Below are positions 11,728-21,849 of a stretch of 64,000 nt of DNA, piece by piece. Position 1 is the stretch's first letter. The number at the start of each line of letters is the position of its first letter. The notes under the pieces are model-generated. The model searched no databases and was not told where the DNA came from. It saw only the letters and a program-made list of their open reading frames with translations. The DNA is from Anthoceros angustus (lineage: Eukaryota > Streptophyta > Anthocerotopsida > Anthocerotales > Anthocerotaceae): NCBI GenBank assembly GCA_010909165.1, contig MU008166.1, forward strand, positions 186,001 through 250,000, given 5' to 3'. Made by a program: the position numbers and the translations under genes.

Positions 11728-12135
11728 TCATCCCAAGCAATGTCTCGGTTTTATGCTCGACACGCCATTCGCTGGGGTATAGGGAACTGTGAGTTGCCTC
11801 AAGACCCCAGCCTCTTGAAGGAGGTCATCGAAAGATGAGTTAACAAACTCTGTCCTGCTGTCTGGCCCCTCAATATTTTCGAACCCGCCTGTTTGCCTCT
11901 GAGCAGTGGTGAGCCAGTCCTTGAAGTAGCTGAAAGTATCACTTTTAGAGTGCAGAAGAAAGGTCCATGTGTAGCGACTATAATCATCCGTGAGGGTGAA
12001 AAAGTAGCGAGAACCTCCAAGGGAGGGTTCATGGATTTTTCCAGAAATATCGGCATGTACTAATCCAAGTACCTCTATAGCTCTATGTGCAGGTGCATTG
12101 GGAAAGGGAGACTCCTTCTGCTGGCCAAGATGCAC
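11728..12135 (-). CDS. Copia integrase core domain (rve), partial
   Basis: The open frame of 135 codons on - contains LVHADISGKI, the YFFTLTDDYSRYTW block with a catalytic Asp, and later DSRTEFVN with the second Asp region and a PYTPANGVS block. This order matches the retroviral-type integrase core of plant Copia elements, where the usual text is SDNGxEF and TPxQNGVxE. The catalytic Glu region is altered (frame change after NGVS). Inserts element cDNA into chromosomes in intact relatives. It is continuous with the next frame (12,139-12,360) as one polyprotein. Confidence 0.8.
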   Translation of the reverse strand: MHLGQQKESPFPNAPAHRAIEVLGLVHADISGKIHEPSLGGSRYFFTLTDDYSRYTWTFLLHSKSDTFSYFKDWLTTAQRQTGGFENIEGPDSRTEFVNSSFDDLLQEAGVLRQLTVPYTPANGVSSIKPRHCLG

Positions 12136-12138
12136 GAC

Positions 12139-12360
12139 TCACAAATGTAAGTGCTTGAAGCATTTAGGAAGAGGTTCTTTGTGGCATTTTATTATAGACA
12201 TGTCAATGAGCTTAGCTCTATTTACGTGCCCTAACCTAGCGTGCCACAATATAGCCTCCTGCTGAGGACTAACAGCGGGGACACCAGTAGACCGGGTAGA
12301 GTACTGAGAAGTGGAAGATGCCCGGGTGCACACTATGTTTAACCTGTACAGGTCATGCAT
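12139..12360 (-). CDS. Copia GAG-pre-integrase (zinc-binding) segment
   Basis: The - strand frame contains ILWHARLGHVNRAKL, the hallmark HxRLGH block that precedes Copia integrases (His of the HHCC zinc site), and ends in a KCFKHLHL stretch with part of the remaining zinc ligands. The segment belongs to the same polyprotein as the integrase core and recurs in degraded form within the second duplication unit near 13,250-13,460. Confidence 0.75.
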   Translation of the reverse strand: MHDLYRLNIVCTRASSTSQYSTRSTGVPAVSPQQEAILWHARLGHVNRAKLIDMSIIKCHKEPLPKCFKHLHL

Positions 12361-12519
12361 GTGTCGGGAGAGGACTTTCTATAAAAGCAGCAGTGTTCAT
12401 GGTCTGCTCTCATATAGAGGGTAATGTGAGACGCATGAGTCGACTTATGACATGAGGTTCTTAGCCATGCTAGGAACGAAGAGAACATCTTCGAAGTCTT
12501 AGGTCGCGCCATCGCTTAA

Positions 12520-12834
12520 TCAAAATGCACGCGTTTTACCTCTATGCAAATTAGATTTGCTTTGCTCATCACCCAGAAACACTTTGTCACTAACTGGACC
12601 TTGGTGCAGGGAGGCGAACAACTTCCTGTCCTTAAATATATGGGTGGTTGCTCCAGAGTCAAGGTACCAACACCCAGCATCATTCAGGGAACTCGAAAGG
12701 CAAACGGTAAGGATCTTTACTGGTGCTTTTGATTCTCCTGATTTTTCCTTAACTGCAACACTTGCAGCCGGCTTTGATTGTTTTTGGGGCTCACCGCCTT
12801 TTCTAAGACTTCTGCAAAGGACCAAAGGCCCCAC
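12520..12834 (-). CDS. Copia aspartic protease segment
   Basis: The frame contains CWYLDSGATTHIF, the DSGA active-site motif of Copia proteases, followed by FLGDEQS. In Copia elements this protease cuts Gag from Pol. A Lys/Ser-rich linker precedes it. It lies between the Cys-rich knuckle (right) and the GAG-pre-integrase segment (left), in the expected polyprotein order. The following flap region runs out of frame. Confidence 0.8.
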   Translation of the reverse strand: MGPLVLCRSLRKGGEPQKQSKPAASVAVKEKSGESKAPVKILTVCLSSSLNDAGCWYLDSGATTHIFKDRKLFASLHQGPVSDKVFLGDEQSKSNLHRGKTRAF

Positions 12835-13141
12835 ACCAATTGCAGTTGCCTGGTCGCTTCATGGAGCTAGAGGATTCCCCCTTCTGTCCACGTGAATTTC
12901 CTCCTTTGAATTTCCCTTTGCCTTTGCTCGAGCGGAAATTGGCTGCTAACACCTTTTCCCCCTTGACCTTAGAGGATCCAGAGGCGAAAACACGGCTCGC
13001 TTCTTCCCGAATAAGGCACCAATCACCTCTTCCAAGGTGACAACATCGCACTTCCAAAGAAGAAGAATAGCTCCAAAGAAGACGGAGTGGTCCGCTCGCT
13101 TGTGACAAAGGTCCGATAGAAGCAAGGAGTGAAGTGAGCAA
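12835..13141 (-). pseudogene. Copia gag C-terminus with zinc-knuckle remnant
   Basis: The - strand reading holds a Lys/Gly/Ser-rich stretch (KGKGKFKGG) followed by CNWCGAFGP, the start of a CCHC zinc knuckle whose His and last Cys are disturbed by a frame change. It links the gag body to the protease. The same text recurs in the duplicated unit near 13,930-14,160. Confidence 0.6.
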
Positions 13142-13174
13142 TCGAAGCTACTCACCTCCGACATCTTGTCTCCA

Positions 13175-14266
13175 AATATCGGCATGTACTAATCCAAGTA
13201 CCTCTATAGCTCTATGCGTGCATTGGGAAAGGGAGACCTTCTGCTTTGCCAAGATGCACGACTCACAAACAAAAAGTGCTTGAAGCATTTAGGAAGAGGT
13301 TCTTGTGGCATTTTATTATAGACATGTCAATGAGCTTAGCTCTATTTACGTGCCCTAACCTAGCGTCACAATATAGCCTCGCCGAGACTAATGGGGACAC
13401 CAAGAGACCTGTAGAGTAATCGAGAAGTGGAAGATGCCCGGGTGCACACTATGTTTAACCTGTACAGGTCATGCATGTGTCGGGAGAGGACTTTCTATAA
13501 AAGCAGCAGTGTTCATGGTCTGCTCTCATATAGAGGGTAATGAGACGCATGAGTCGACTCCATAGACATGAGGTTCTTAGCCATGCTAGGAACGAAGAGA
13601 ACATCTTCAGTCTTAGGTCGCTGCCATCGCTTAATCAAAATGCACGCGTTTTACCTCTATGCAAATTAGATTTGCTTTGCTCATCACCCGTAAACACTTT
13701 GTCACTAATCTGACCTTGGTGCGTGGAGGCGAACAACTTCCTCGCCCTTAAATATATGGGTGGTTGCCGTGAGTCAAGGTACCAAGACTCAAAGATCATC
13801 TGTGGAACTCGAAAGGTAAGGATCTTTACCGGTGCTTTTGATTCTCCCGATTTTTCCTTAATCGCAACACTTGCACCGGCTTTGATTGTTTTTGGGGCTC
13901 ACCGCCTTTTCTAAGACTCTTGCCTGGACCAAAGGCCCCACACCAATTGCCTCGGTCGCTTCATGGAGCTAGAGGATTCCCTTCGCCCACGTGAATTTCC
14001 TCCTTTGAATTTTCGCCTTTGCTCGAGCGGAAATTGGTCGCTAACACCTTTCCCTTGACCTTAGAGGATCCAGAGAGGCAAACACGGCTCGCTTCTTCCC
14101 GAATAAGGCACCAATCACCTCTTCCAAGGTGATACCATCGCACTTCAAAGAAGAAGAATGGCCCAAAGAAGACGGAGTGGTCCGCTCGCTTGTGACAAAG
14201 GTCCGATAGGAAGCAAGGAGTGAAGTGAGCAACCGAGCTGGCTCACCTCCGACATCTTGTCTCCAA
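13175..14266 (-). repeat. Copia internal duplication, unit 2 (about 1.09 kb)
   Basis: Copy of 12,043-13,174. Relative to unit 1, CTG and CAG triplets are often missing or read as CCG (for example the cacttgcagccgg block becomes cacttgcaccgg), so most frames are broken. Confidence 0.8.
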
Positions 14267-15328
14267 ATATGAGCCGGGCCCAAGGTGCCGGAACTGGCCG
14301 GTATGTGTTGCCACTTTATCCCTTCCTTCATCTTTAAAGCGAGAATTTCGCCTCATGTATCAGATCATGAGGTTCGTGACTTTATAGGTCTTTCCAATCC
14401 CTGATTTCTTTGCCTTGTCGAGGTACTCGACGCCCGGGACGAGATCCGCATCAAGTCCGATGAGGAGAGCAACAAAGAATGGCATTGTGTTGATTCCACT
14501 TGGCAATATCATCCGGATCAGAGGCGGACATCAATTGGGTTTGGCTTAGCATAAGTCCCATCGATCGTGCTCCAAACACCACGGCAAGTAAGGTTGCTTT
14601 CATTCTCACCGCCATACAGTGATAGCTATTCCCTTAAACCGCCTTTCCTTTAACTCGACGTAAATGATGGATTGGTAGTAACCATGGTTACTCAATGTGG
14701 TATCGACAATCGGTGGTTGCAGTTCGCGGCAAATGAACTGATCAACGAGTTCAACAAAGAACCGGAGGACATGAATATCAAGAAGTCGAGGAGAGCTATG
14801 GCTCCAGAATAAAGCTAAGTGCTCATGTATCAATGTATAGCTTATAATTAGGGACTAATCATGATATGTGAGAGGTGCCGAGAAGGTCACCGGGTTAGTA
14901 TCTATATGCTATGCCCAACCCCTGCTGAACTCCTCAGCTTTTCTTCCTTTCTAACATGAAACGCTGTTCTCACATGGAGGGCCTAGGGTGTATGACTTCA
15001 CCGCCTACTTGATCAATAAACAAGCGGTAGGCAACCCGCCGCCAGATCGAAATGGGTTTGTAAACCGGCATCCACTGAATTTGGAAACGGGCTGCGTAAG
15101 GATGAAGCGAAGGGTTACCTAATCTCCGTCTAGCCCATGTCGACTCGCATCCTTTAGTCTTCAGAATCCACCTCTTGAGCCTGCTTAAATGATAGTGTTC
15201 TCTAGCCGCTTGACTAGGTCCCCGCCTTTCTCGCTCACGAGCTCTGAGGGTTGGAGACGCGAGTATCCTTCCTTCGACCTTGCCAAACACCAAAGGATAT
15301 GTTCAGCCCACATGGTAGCCTCCAAGAA
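14165..15328 (-). repeat. Copia gag-region duplication, degraded unit (about 1.16 kb)
   Basis: Starts at aagaagacggagtggtccgc, which recurs at 15,329. It aligns over its length to 15,329-16,500 and contains a broken gag. Differences are concentrated at CTG/CAG: gtctgggacg reads gcccgggacg here, ggtgctgag reads ggtgccgag, tcactgcc reads tcaccgcc. Confidence 0.85.
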
Positions 15329-15967
15329 GAAGACGGAGTGGTCCGCTCGCTTGTGACAAAGGTCTGATAGGAAGCAAGGAGTGAAGTGAGCAACTGAGCT
15401 ACAGCGTCTACCTCCGACATCTTGTCTCCAGTCATGGCCATGAGCTGGGCCCGAAGGTGCCGGAACTTGCTGGTATGTGTTGCCACTTTATCCCCTTCCT
15501 TCATCTTTAAAGCGTAGAATTCCTGCCTCACAGAACAGAGGGTCATGAGGTTCTGCACTTTATAGGTCTTTTCCAGCTGGTCCCAGATTTCCTTTGCCTT
15601 GTCGAGGTACTCGACGTCTGGGACGAGATCTGCATCAAGTCCGCTGATGAGGAGAGCAACAGCAATGGCATTGTGTTGATTCCACTTGGCAATATCATCT
15701 GGATCAGGAGGCGGGACATCAATTGGGTTTGGCTTAGCATAAGTCCCATCGATCGTGCTCCAAACACCACGGCAAGTAAGGTTGCTTTCATTCTCACTCG
15801 CCACAGATAGCTATTCCCTTAAACCGCCTTTCCTTTAACTCGACGAATGATGGATTGGTAGTAACCATGGTTACTCTGAATACAGGTGGTATCGGGACAA
15901 CTGGTGGTTGCAGGCTAAGCTGTGCAAATGAACTGATCAACGAGTTCAACAAAGAACCGGAGGACAT
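15235..15967 (-). CDS. Copia gag polyprotein (UBN2/DUF4219-like)
   Basis: The - strand frame (189 codons from 15,804) carries the Copia Gag signature: ALLISGLDADLVPDVEY, AKEIWDQLEKTYKVQN, VRQEFYALKMKEGD and a RHLRAQL block. A plausible start is the ATG at 15,965-15,967 (MSSGSLLNSL). This is linked by one frame shift at about 15,810, after a VELKERRFKGIAI block resembling the conserved N-terminal segment. The protein would form the virus-like particle shell. The frame closes with SERTTPSSS just before the knuckle region. This is the best-preserved coding piece of the element. Confidence 0.8.
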
Positions 15968-16520
15968 GAATACTGCGCAAGTCGTAGGAGAGCTATGGCT
16001 CCAGTAACAAAGCTAAGTGCTCATGTATCAATGTATAGCTTATAATTAGGGACTAATCATGATATGCAGGAGAGGTGCTGAGAAGGTCAGCCTGGGTTGG
16101 GGGTATCTATATGCTATGCCCAACCCCTGCTGAACTCCTCAGCTTTTCTTCCTTTTCTAACATGAAACGTTGCTCCTCACATGGAGGGCCTAGGGCTGTA
16201 TGACTTCACTGCCTACTTGGATCAATAAACAAGCGGTAGGCAACCTGCCAGGATCGAAACAGGGTTTGTAAACCGAAGTATCCACCTGAATTTGGAAACG
16301 GGCTGCAGAAGGATGAAGCGTAAGGGTTACCTAATCTTCTGTCCAGCCCATGTCGACCCTGCATCCTTTAGTCTTCAGAATCCACCTCTTGAGCCTGCTT
16401 AAATGATAGTGTTCTCTAGCTGCTTGACTAGGTCCTGTCCGCCTTTCTCGCTCACGAGCTCTGAGGGTTGGAGACGCGAGTATCCTTCCTTCGACCTTGC
16501 CAAACACCAAAGGATATGTT
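15329..16520 (-). repeat. Copia gag-region duplication, better-preserved unit
   Basis: This is the better-preserved copy of 14,165-15,328, holding the most complete gag frame. Its right end (about 16,340-16,520) is partly repeated once more at 16,521-16,735. Confidence 0.85.
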
Positions 16521-16735
16521 CAGCCCACATGTCGACTCGCATCCTTAGTCTTCAAAAATCCACCTCTTGAGCCTGCTTATGTTCGATAGTGTTCTCTAGC
16601 TGCTTGACTAGGTCCCTGCCTTTCTCGGGCCTGCTCACGAGCTCGAGGGTTGGAGACGCGAGTATCCTTCCTTCTGACCTTGCCAAACACCAGTGATATG
16701 TTCAGCTCCACATGGTAGCCTCCAAGGCGTACATA
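16521..16735 (-). repeat. third partial copy of the Copia leader segment
   Basis: Repeats the block gagacgcgagtatccttcct (also at about 15,250 and 16,470) and its flanks. It marks the right limit of sequence I can assign to this Copia element. Confidence 0.65.
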
Positions 16736-17160
16736 CTGGCCGACCGTGTGCCTATGGTCCCACTCCCAGCCTTGGATAGCTTCCTCCTTGCTCAGAGGCC
16801 CAATCTCTGACGAAGATGAAGTGTCTGGTGCTTGGCCGAGGGGCGTGTGCGTGTTGGCGCCTGCTTTCCTCTGCCTTTGCGTGAGGAGCCCGAGTTTTGC
16901 CGCTCGTGTCCGCATGATGAGCAAAGTGAGTAGGTGTGTGAGCGTAAAGAGTATTAGCTCGCTCAACGCTGCTGTGGAAGCTATGTTGAACGCCATCTTC
17001 ACCTCCCTTCTTCTTATTACGCCACAATCGGGCCCGCCCCGCAGCAGAAGAGGGGCGTGAAGCGAGCTGCGAAGCCACCGCTGGGCGTGATGATTGAATG
17101 GCTGCGCCTTGTGGTCCTCGTGGTGTCCCCGGGCCCCGCAGTGCGCCGCGCACGCGGCTA
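16736..17160. other. unassigned sequence between two Copia elements
   Basis: Open frames lie on both strands (16,746-17,060 on +, 16,577-17,167 on -) without recognised motifs. Immediately right is a polypurine tract and a plus-oriented LTR, so this could be the 3' interior of a plus-strand retroelement, but no pol or gag similarity was seen. Confidence 0.3.
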
Positions 17161-17355
17161 AGTTCAAGAGGGGGTGTTAACGGGGGTTAAACCTTAGCCT
17201 ATGTGTAGGTTGTTTATCGATAGGTTATGTTTAGAAATATGTGGATTAGGGTTGACATTGAACAGTCGTGATATATGTATTTAAAGACATTTTTGACATT
17301 ATTGATATTCATTCTGACTAATCCTGCTAGGCTATCTTTGCTCCCTGTTCCTTCA
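17161..17355 (+). mobile_element. plus-oriented short LTR with polypurine tract
   Basis: The tract caagaggggg at about 17,165 is followed at 17,175 by tgttaacggg, and the segment ends at 17,355 with ttca, giving a TG...CA unit of 181 bp. A TATA-like tatatgtatttaaa lies in its middle. Its first 50 bp resemble the start of the minus-strand LTR at 19,328. Directly right, a Copia gag frame is cut mid-domain, which suggests insertion into that gag. Confidence 0.55.
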
Positions 17356-17931
17356 TAGGTCAAGAGTTGGGCAACAACATCCACTTCGTCCATCGGTTTT
17401 CCATCGACGAAGTAAGCTGAGCTCTCAAACGGCGGAACTTGCTGGTATGGGCAGCAATCCTGTCTCCCTCTTTCATTTTCAAAGCATAAAACTCTTGCCT
17501 TACAGCATAGAGTGTTAGTATGTTCTCAACCTGATAGGTTTTATCTAGTTGATCCCATATGGCTGATGCCTCTTCTAGGTATTCCACATCAGGAACTAGA
17601 TCAGAGTGGAGACCTCCTACCAACAATGCTATGGAGATAGAATTCTGTAGGTCCCACTTATCTATTTCGGCTTGACTGGGTGGGGGTAAAGCATTGGGAT
17701 CTGGTTTTTTATCTTTGCCACTTACTATGCCCCAGACACCCCTGGCTAGCAATGTAGACCTCATTCGACCCGCCACACTTAGTACTTGGTACCATTGAAG
17801 CGGTCCTTCTCTTTTAACTCCATTGTTATTGGTTGTGTTTGGATAGGTATAAGCACTGTTTGGTTAAGATTCAGCTGCTGGAATTGGTCTTTTAATGCAT
17901 CGAGAGGTGAGTTACTCAATCTAGTTGACAT
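17356..17931 (-). pseudogene. second Copia element: gag, 3' end cut off
   Basis: On - the frame 17,360-17,776 reads IALLVGGLHSDLVPDVEY, SAIWDQLDKTYQVEN and VRQEFYALKMKEGDRIA, clearly Copia Gag but a different family from the one at 15.2-16.0 kb. A start at 17,929-17,931 (MSTRLSNSPLDAL) is supported by a similar N-terminus and joined by a frame change near 17,770. The coding sequence stops at 17,356 within the block following the RAQL motif, where the plus-oriented LTR begins. The rest of this element is not visible to the left. Confidence 0.75.
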
Positions 17932-19139
17932 ACAGGTCTAACTTGATCGCAGGGATCTCTGGCTCTCTACAACACAGATCTATATGTAGTTGTGACAATG
18001 CAAAGGACACAGACTAGAACATATAGGAGGAGTCTGATAGGGGAGTTAGCTTGTAGGAGATGGGGTATTTACATATCCTTGTCTTAACAAGCTAACCTCC
18101 CCGTCGGAGTCTTCCAAAAAAGTAACTTGGTCTGTTTGATTAGATTGTGAATAGACTGATGCAAATAGACCTAGATGAATGTGCAGGAATCTAACGTTCT
18201 TAATGCAGGGGAAGAGACTACAACAAGTATAGTGATGACTTCCCCAAACATTCATATTTTAGTTAGGGCAGAGGAAACGAAACCAAAAAAACAAGGTTAG
18301 TTTTTTGTCTTCTTCTGCTTCAACTTCCAAGGACAATAATTAATTGTTTTTTCTTGGTCTTGGCAGGTGAAGGGGTGCACTCTCTATCAAGCTCATGAAG
18401 AGCAATCAAGATTTGAGCCGCCGTCATTAGGAACCCGCCATGAAGCCTGGCCGGGCGCTGATCTCCTGGCCCCACGCTGCGTTCTCGCCTCCTCGTCTCA
18501 GGCATGAATTCAAAAATACTATACACGCCCATGGCGGCTGGTGATGGATGTTGATCTTGTGGTGGGCTCAACTGTAAGGAGCGAATCAGATCTGTGATGC
18601 CTTGTAGGTGAGAGCATATCACTAGATCTCTCCGATGAATTGAAGTCTGAAATCTCTGGTATTGTTCTTAAATTCTAATCTCAATACTCCTTTGATATGT
18701 AAAAAGCTGATTGATTCTGGTTTCCAATGTAGGAGCCAAAGAGGAGTGTGGCCTTGAGAGGTTGCTATCAGGCAATCCAACACATAGACGCTCAAGAATC
18801 CACTGGAGATTCTGCTGATTTGTATTATGCGCCTCAGCCCTGTGAATTGCGCTAGCAACTTCTGCCTCTTGTTCAGGGGTTCTCAATAAATATGAATTTC
18901 TTCTATTGTTTCGAGAACTCCTATGTATTGTCTCATGCACTGGTCGTTGATTTCGATCTAGAATAGTCAGACGCTGGAATTCAGCAAAATTGCAGCGTCT
19001 TTCTCGTGAACAATGACCTCCACGTCCCTAGTGACAGCTGCAAGTTCTGTATCGTGTTGCACGTCCTCCATGCCCAGAGCAGAGGAGACTATCCATTGAT
19101 CGATCCATCATTCATTGATCAATCACAACGCACCAGTAG
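17932..19139 (-). other. 5' leader of second Copia element
   Basis: About 1.2 kb lies between the primer-binding site and gag. Only short open frames occur and none has a recognised domain. It is AT-richer than the flanking elements. A 1.2 kb leader is long for Copia, so an insertion within it is possible. Confidence 0.5.
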
Positions 19140-19151
19140 GCTCTGATACCA
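19140..19151 (-). promoter_or_regulatory. Copia primer-binding site (initiator Met tRNA)
   Basis: The - strand reads TGGTATCAGAGC, the standard plant Copia primer-binding sequence complementary to the 3' end of initiator methionine tRNA. It lies 5 nt inside the LTR end. Confidence 0.9.
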
Positions 19152-19156
19152 TAACA

Positions 19157-19328
19157 TGAGAGCGATATTGTTGTGCGCACACATGTATGCTCTCATAGTT
19201 GATTAATTAGAATAATAATTTCTCAAAGTACAAAAGTGTTTTTATACTAAACCCTAATACGAAAAGTCATCTAGATATGTAATAGTTAAACATACCTAAA
19301 CTATGTCGAAGGTTTACTAACCCTAACA
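19157..19328 (-). mobile_element. 5' LTR of second Copia element (about 172 bp)
   Basis: The - strand starts TGTTAGGGTTAG at 19,328 and ends in CA at 19,157, directly before the primer-binding site. It is AT-rich and contains a TATA-like tagtataaaaaca around 19,235-19,245, a possible promoter. Confidence 0.7.
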
Positions 19329-19559
19329 CCACTCGTGTACCTATGGTTAGGTTCTTACTCACAAACACTACATACGCACTTCTCCTGCAGGATTCACAAT
19401 ATGTCCTGCAGGATTCACAATATGAGGAGAACGAGGGCTACATACAACAGTATCGTAGAGTGGTGAAAGGCAATCTTCTTGCTTTCACTGTAAGGGGTTG
19501 GAACTGTATGGAAGTACAAGCGTTCACACGGCACACCACAATGGAAAATCATTATATCA
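19329..19559. other. flank of Copia LTR with a 21-bp tandem pair
   Basis: A 21-bp unit beginning tcctgcaggattcac is present twice at 19,383-19,424. No gene was seen. It lies between the Copia LTR and the first recognisable text of the CACTA transposase fragment. Confidence 0.5.
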
Positions 19560-20676
19560 TTATATCACACAAGCTGGTGTGTCAGCCATGATCCTCATGT
19601 GCCCATCATTGCTTTTATGAGTGGCGAACCAAGTAAGCTCACCGGCCGTTTTGGGGCTGTTTTACATTCTCACCAAGCGCTCAGTAATAGGAAAATAAAA
19701 AAAGGACTTGCGAGGAACTCCTTTTTTGGGGTTTTCACCTTCCCGATAGCGGGGCTCCCCACAGCGGTGGCAGAAGGCATCACCGGCACTAGGTCCCCAA
19801 TAAATGCAGTCATTGACGCAGGCATGGATGCGGGCGGAGGACTGACCAATCTGCATCATGGTAACACGAGTATCCCGCCGCATTGAGGGAATTTTGCTCG
19901 CAGAAACCGATGATATAATGTCGAAGATGGCAATCATACCGGAGTCGGAAATTTTGAAGCGGTCCTGTATGAATAGTAAAGATAGAGGGTATAGGCGAGT
20001 ATGGGAAGACTTCACTGCTGACCTCCCAAAGAGGAGTGGTGGCGCTGCGCGGCACCGAGCGCGTGGAAGACCGGAAAAAAAAGGGGCATGTTGCTGCAGG
20101 GCTTTAATTGCATCACCACCGGAAACCCCAACATCTGAATCAAGCCATCTTCCAGTCTGAGCCTCCGTGAGTCTCGTGTGAGGCTCCCTTGATGCGAATT
20201 CATTAGAATCTAGCTCAAACGAGGCAGAGAAATCATAGTGTGTCAGAGGAGGCATCTTCGTCAGAGGAATCCGTCGTATGTGGAGACACTCTTGAGGAAA
20301 TTTCCTCAGCTGTGTCGCTGCTAGAGTTGGAATGAGGGGGAAAGCGCCTGGCATGAACCACGGCTGGAGGCGGGTGTGGAATTGGTGGCACCGGGGCACC
20401 CAATACCTGGACATAAGCTGGAGGCGGCCTTTGCCGCAAAGCATCAAGTTGGTGCTGATTCCTTTGCACAGGAAAAGGGATTAGTGTCAAACTAAGGACC
20501 TCGCCTCGCCACAAACTCCACAAACAATGATCAAGGTGAGCACGCCTACCTCATTTTGTATCCGCAACTAACGCGACATGCCGCCGAAATATCGCCTTGA
20601 ATTGCTTGTTGGTGGGCGACAACTGGCAAGGACAAGCAATCTCGCCAATTTCTCGATTAGAGCGGGGCCCATCCAT
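19560..20676 (-). pseudogene. second CACTA transposase gene (5' part), duplicate 1
   Basis: Reading on -, exon 1 (about 20,550-20,676) starts MDGPRSNREIGEIACPC and resembles the Transposase-associated domain of plant CACTA proteins. A short GT-AG intron follows (donor GTAGGC at about 20,549). Exon 2 (from about 20,465) contains a Ser/Asp-rich stretch (SSDEDAS), then IHACVNDCIYW, CHRCGEPRYREGENP, KGVPRKSFFYFPI and, beyond a frame shift at about 19,660, LTWFATHKSNDGHMRI. This is the N-terminal half of a TNP2-type protein. The catalytic half is absent, and similarity ends about 19,590. Confidence 0.7.
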
Positions 20677-21390
20677 GGTGCGCTCGTCAACGCACAATCC
20701 CTTTCGTGAACCGAAGAAAGTTTTGTGACTCCACGTTCTGGAAATAGCGCTATGTGCAGACCGGGCGAGGGGAGGGTGAGCCCGGCGGGATGATGTGATG
20801 GGCCACAACCAGAGCCGTTGGACGGAACAGCCCAATTCTGACACATATCCAGGCGTCCGTTGGTTGCTTCATGGGCAAACCGCCTGCAAAACCAAATCGG
20901 TAACGCCAACGACGTGGGTGTCGACCGTCCGAACCCTTCTTTTTAAGATGCTCGAAGATGGGACCCTTATCGCCTTAAATGAGGAAAGATGCACTAAAGG
21001 GTACACACCCTGCCTTAGCTGGTTGCCGCCTTTTTCAAATATGAGGTTAAGATGATCTAGCCTGCGTCCTATTCACCATGTCTTAAAAAGTTCTGTTTTG
21101 TAATAGTGTTAGCCATTAGCCATCTACTAGACAACGTGGAGACAAGGTTGAATCTTTCTCAATCATTAGACTGGGGCACACTCAACAAGCAAAGCCAAAC
21201 ATGACTCTTTGCACAATACTCATGGTTACGTAAGCGGCCAGAGCAAGGCTCCAAGATGTCTCCTTATAAAATTCATCTCAAACTCCCGTATACTCAGGGA
21301 GGCACAAAGCTCGAGATACACTTTACAGTGCACCAAGGGCACTTCCATTGAGAACCCTTCATTTCTTATTAGTTACCCTATGTCCTGGAA
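20677..21390. other. no gene recognised (upstream of transposase fragment)
   Basis: This sequence lies between the minus-strand transposase start and the plus-strand endonuclease fragment. It is repeated at 22,793-23,480. Its open frames are not conserved between the two copies. Confidence 0.35.
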
Positions 21391-21835
21391 TGCACGCTTC
21401 CCGTTTCTTAATTCGGCATTCACATATCCTGGAGGCTTTTGTCGCGGGCGTTGAGGACGAGACTTTTCCCTTGTAGGCCTCGCTAAGATTAGCCAGGGAC
21501 TCTTTATCCTTCGAGGCGAGAATTGCCATGCCATCTTTTTCCTCGCTTCCCGAGGTTGGGCTCTGGGGGCTTTAGGCCCCTCCCGAGAAACAAAGACGGC
21601 AAAGCGCAGCTTGGCCCCTCCTCCGGATTCCTCCATTCCTAGGCCCACCTGTGGTCGCTCGCCTTGTTCGGGAAGGTGTTCTTGGCTTCCGCTCGACCCA
21701 AGATTCAGTATTCCGCATCGCATCAGAACTTTTCTACCACGATGCCGCCTGCTTGGTCCATCCTCCGTGTGCTCTTTCAACTTGCACGCGGGGCCCTCTG
21801 ATGACTTTGGGACGACTTGGCTCGCCTCCCGCGGG
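21391..21835 (+). pseudogene. retroelement zinc-finger segment, duplicate 1 (broken)
   Basis: Plus-strand text matches 23,481-23,990 but is more damaged. The CCHC region near 21,780-21,830 has lost the pattern seen in the second copy, and this copy stops at the unit junction before the HD motif. Confidence 0.4.
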
Positions 21836-21849
21836 CTCCCCACAATGCA

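Larger units (their letters stand above)
12043..13174 (-). repeat. Copia internal duplication, unit 1 (about 1.13 kb)
   Basis: Begins at aatatcggcatgtactaatc and runs to the same phrase at 13,176. It covers the start of integrase through the knuckle and is repeated head-to-tail to 14,266. Confidence 0.8.
11154..16735 (-). mobile_element. Ty1/Copia retrotransposon, 3' part missing, internally duplicated
   Basis: On the - strand, reading from high to low coordinates, it shows gag, a Cys-rich knuckle, aspartic protease, GAG-pre-integrase, integrase core and the post-integrase linker. That is the Copia order with integrase before RT. Reverse transcriptase and RNase H are absent because coding sequence stops at 11,154, where the CACTA end begins. 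The gag and protease-integrase parts are each duplicated head-to-tail. No LTR or primer-binding site could be recognised right of gag. The remainder of pol presumably lies on the far side of the CACTA element. Confidence 0.8.
19730..21835. repeat. 2.1 kb compound duplication, unit 1
   Basis: This unit and 21,836-23,990 are head-to-tail copies (offset about 2.08 kb at the shared block gcatcatggtaacacgag). Each contains the minus-strand transposase 5' part and the plus-strand zinc-finger fragment. Copies differ mainly at CTG/CAG sites. Confidence 0.85.

Noticed and set aside
16577-17167. 196-codon minus-strand frame as a gene
   Set aside because: Its lower part is Copia leader text in another frame; the rest has no similarity I recognise.
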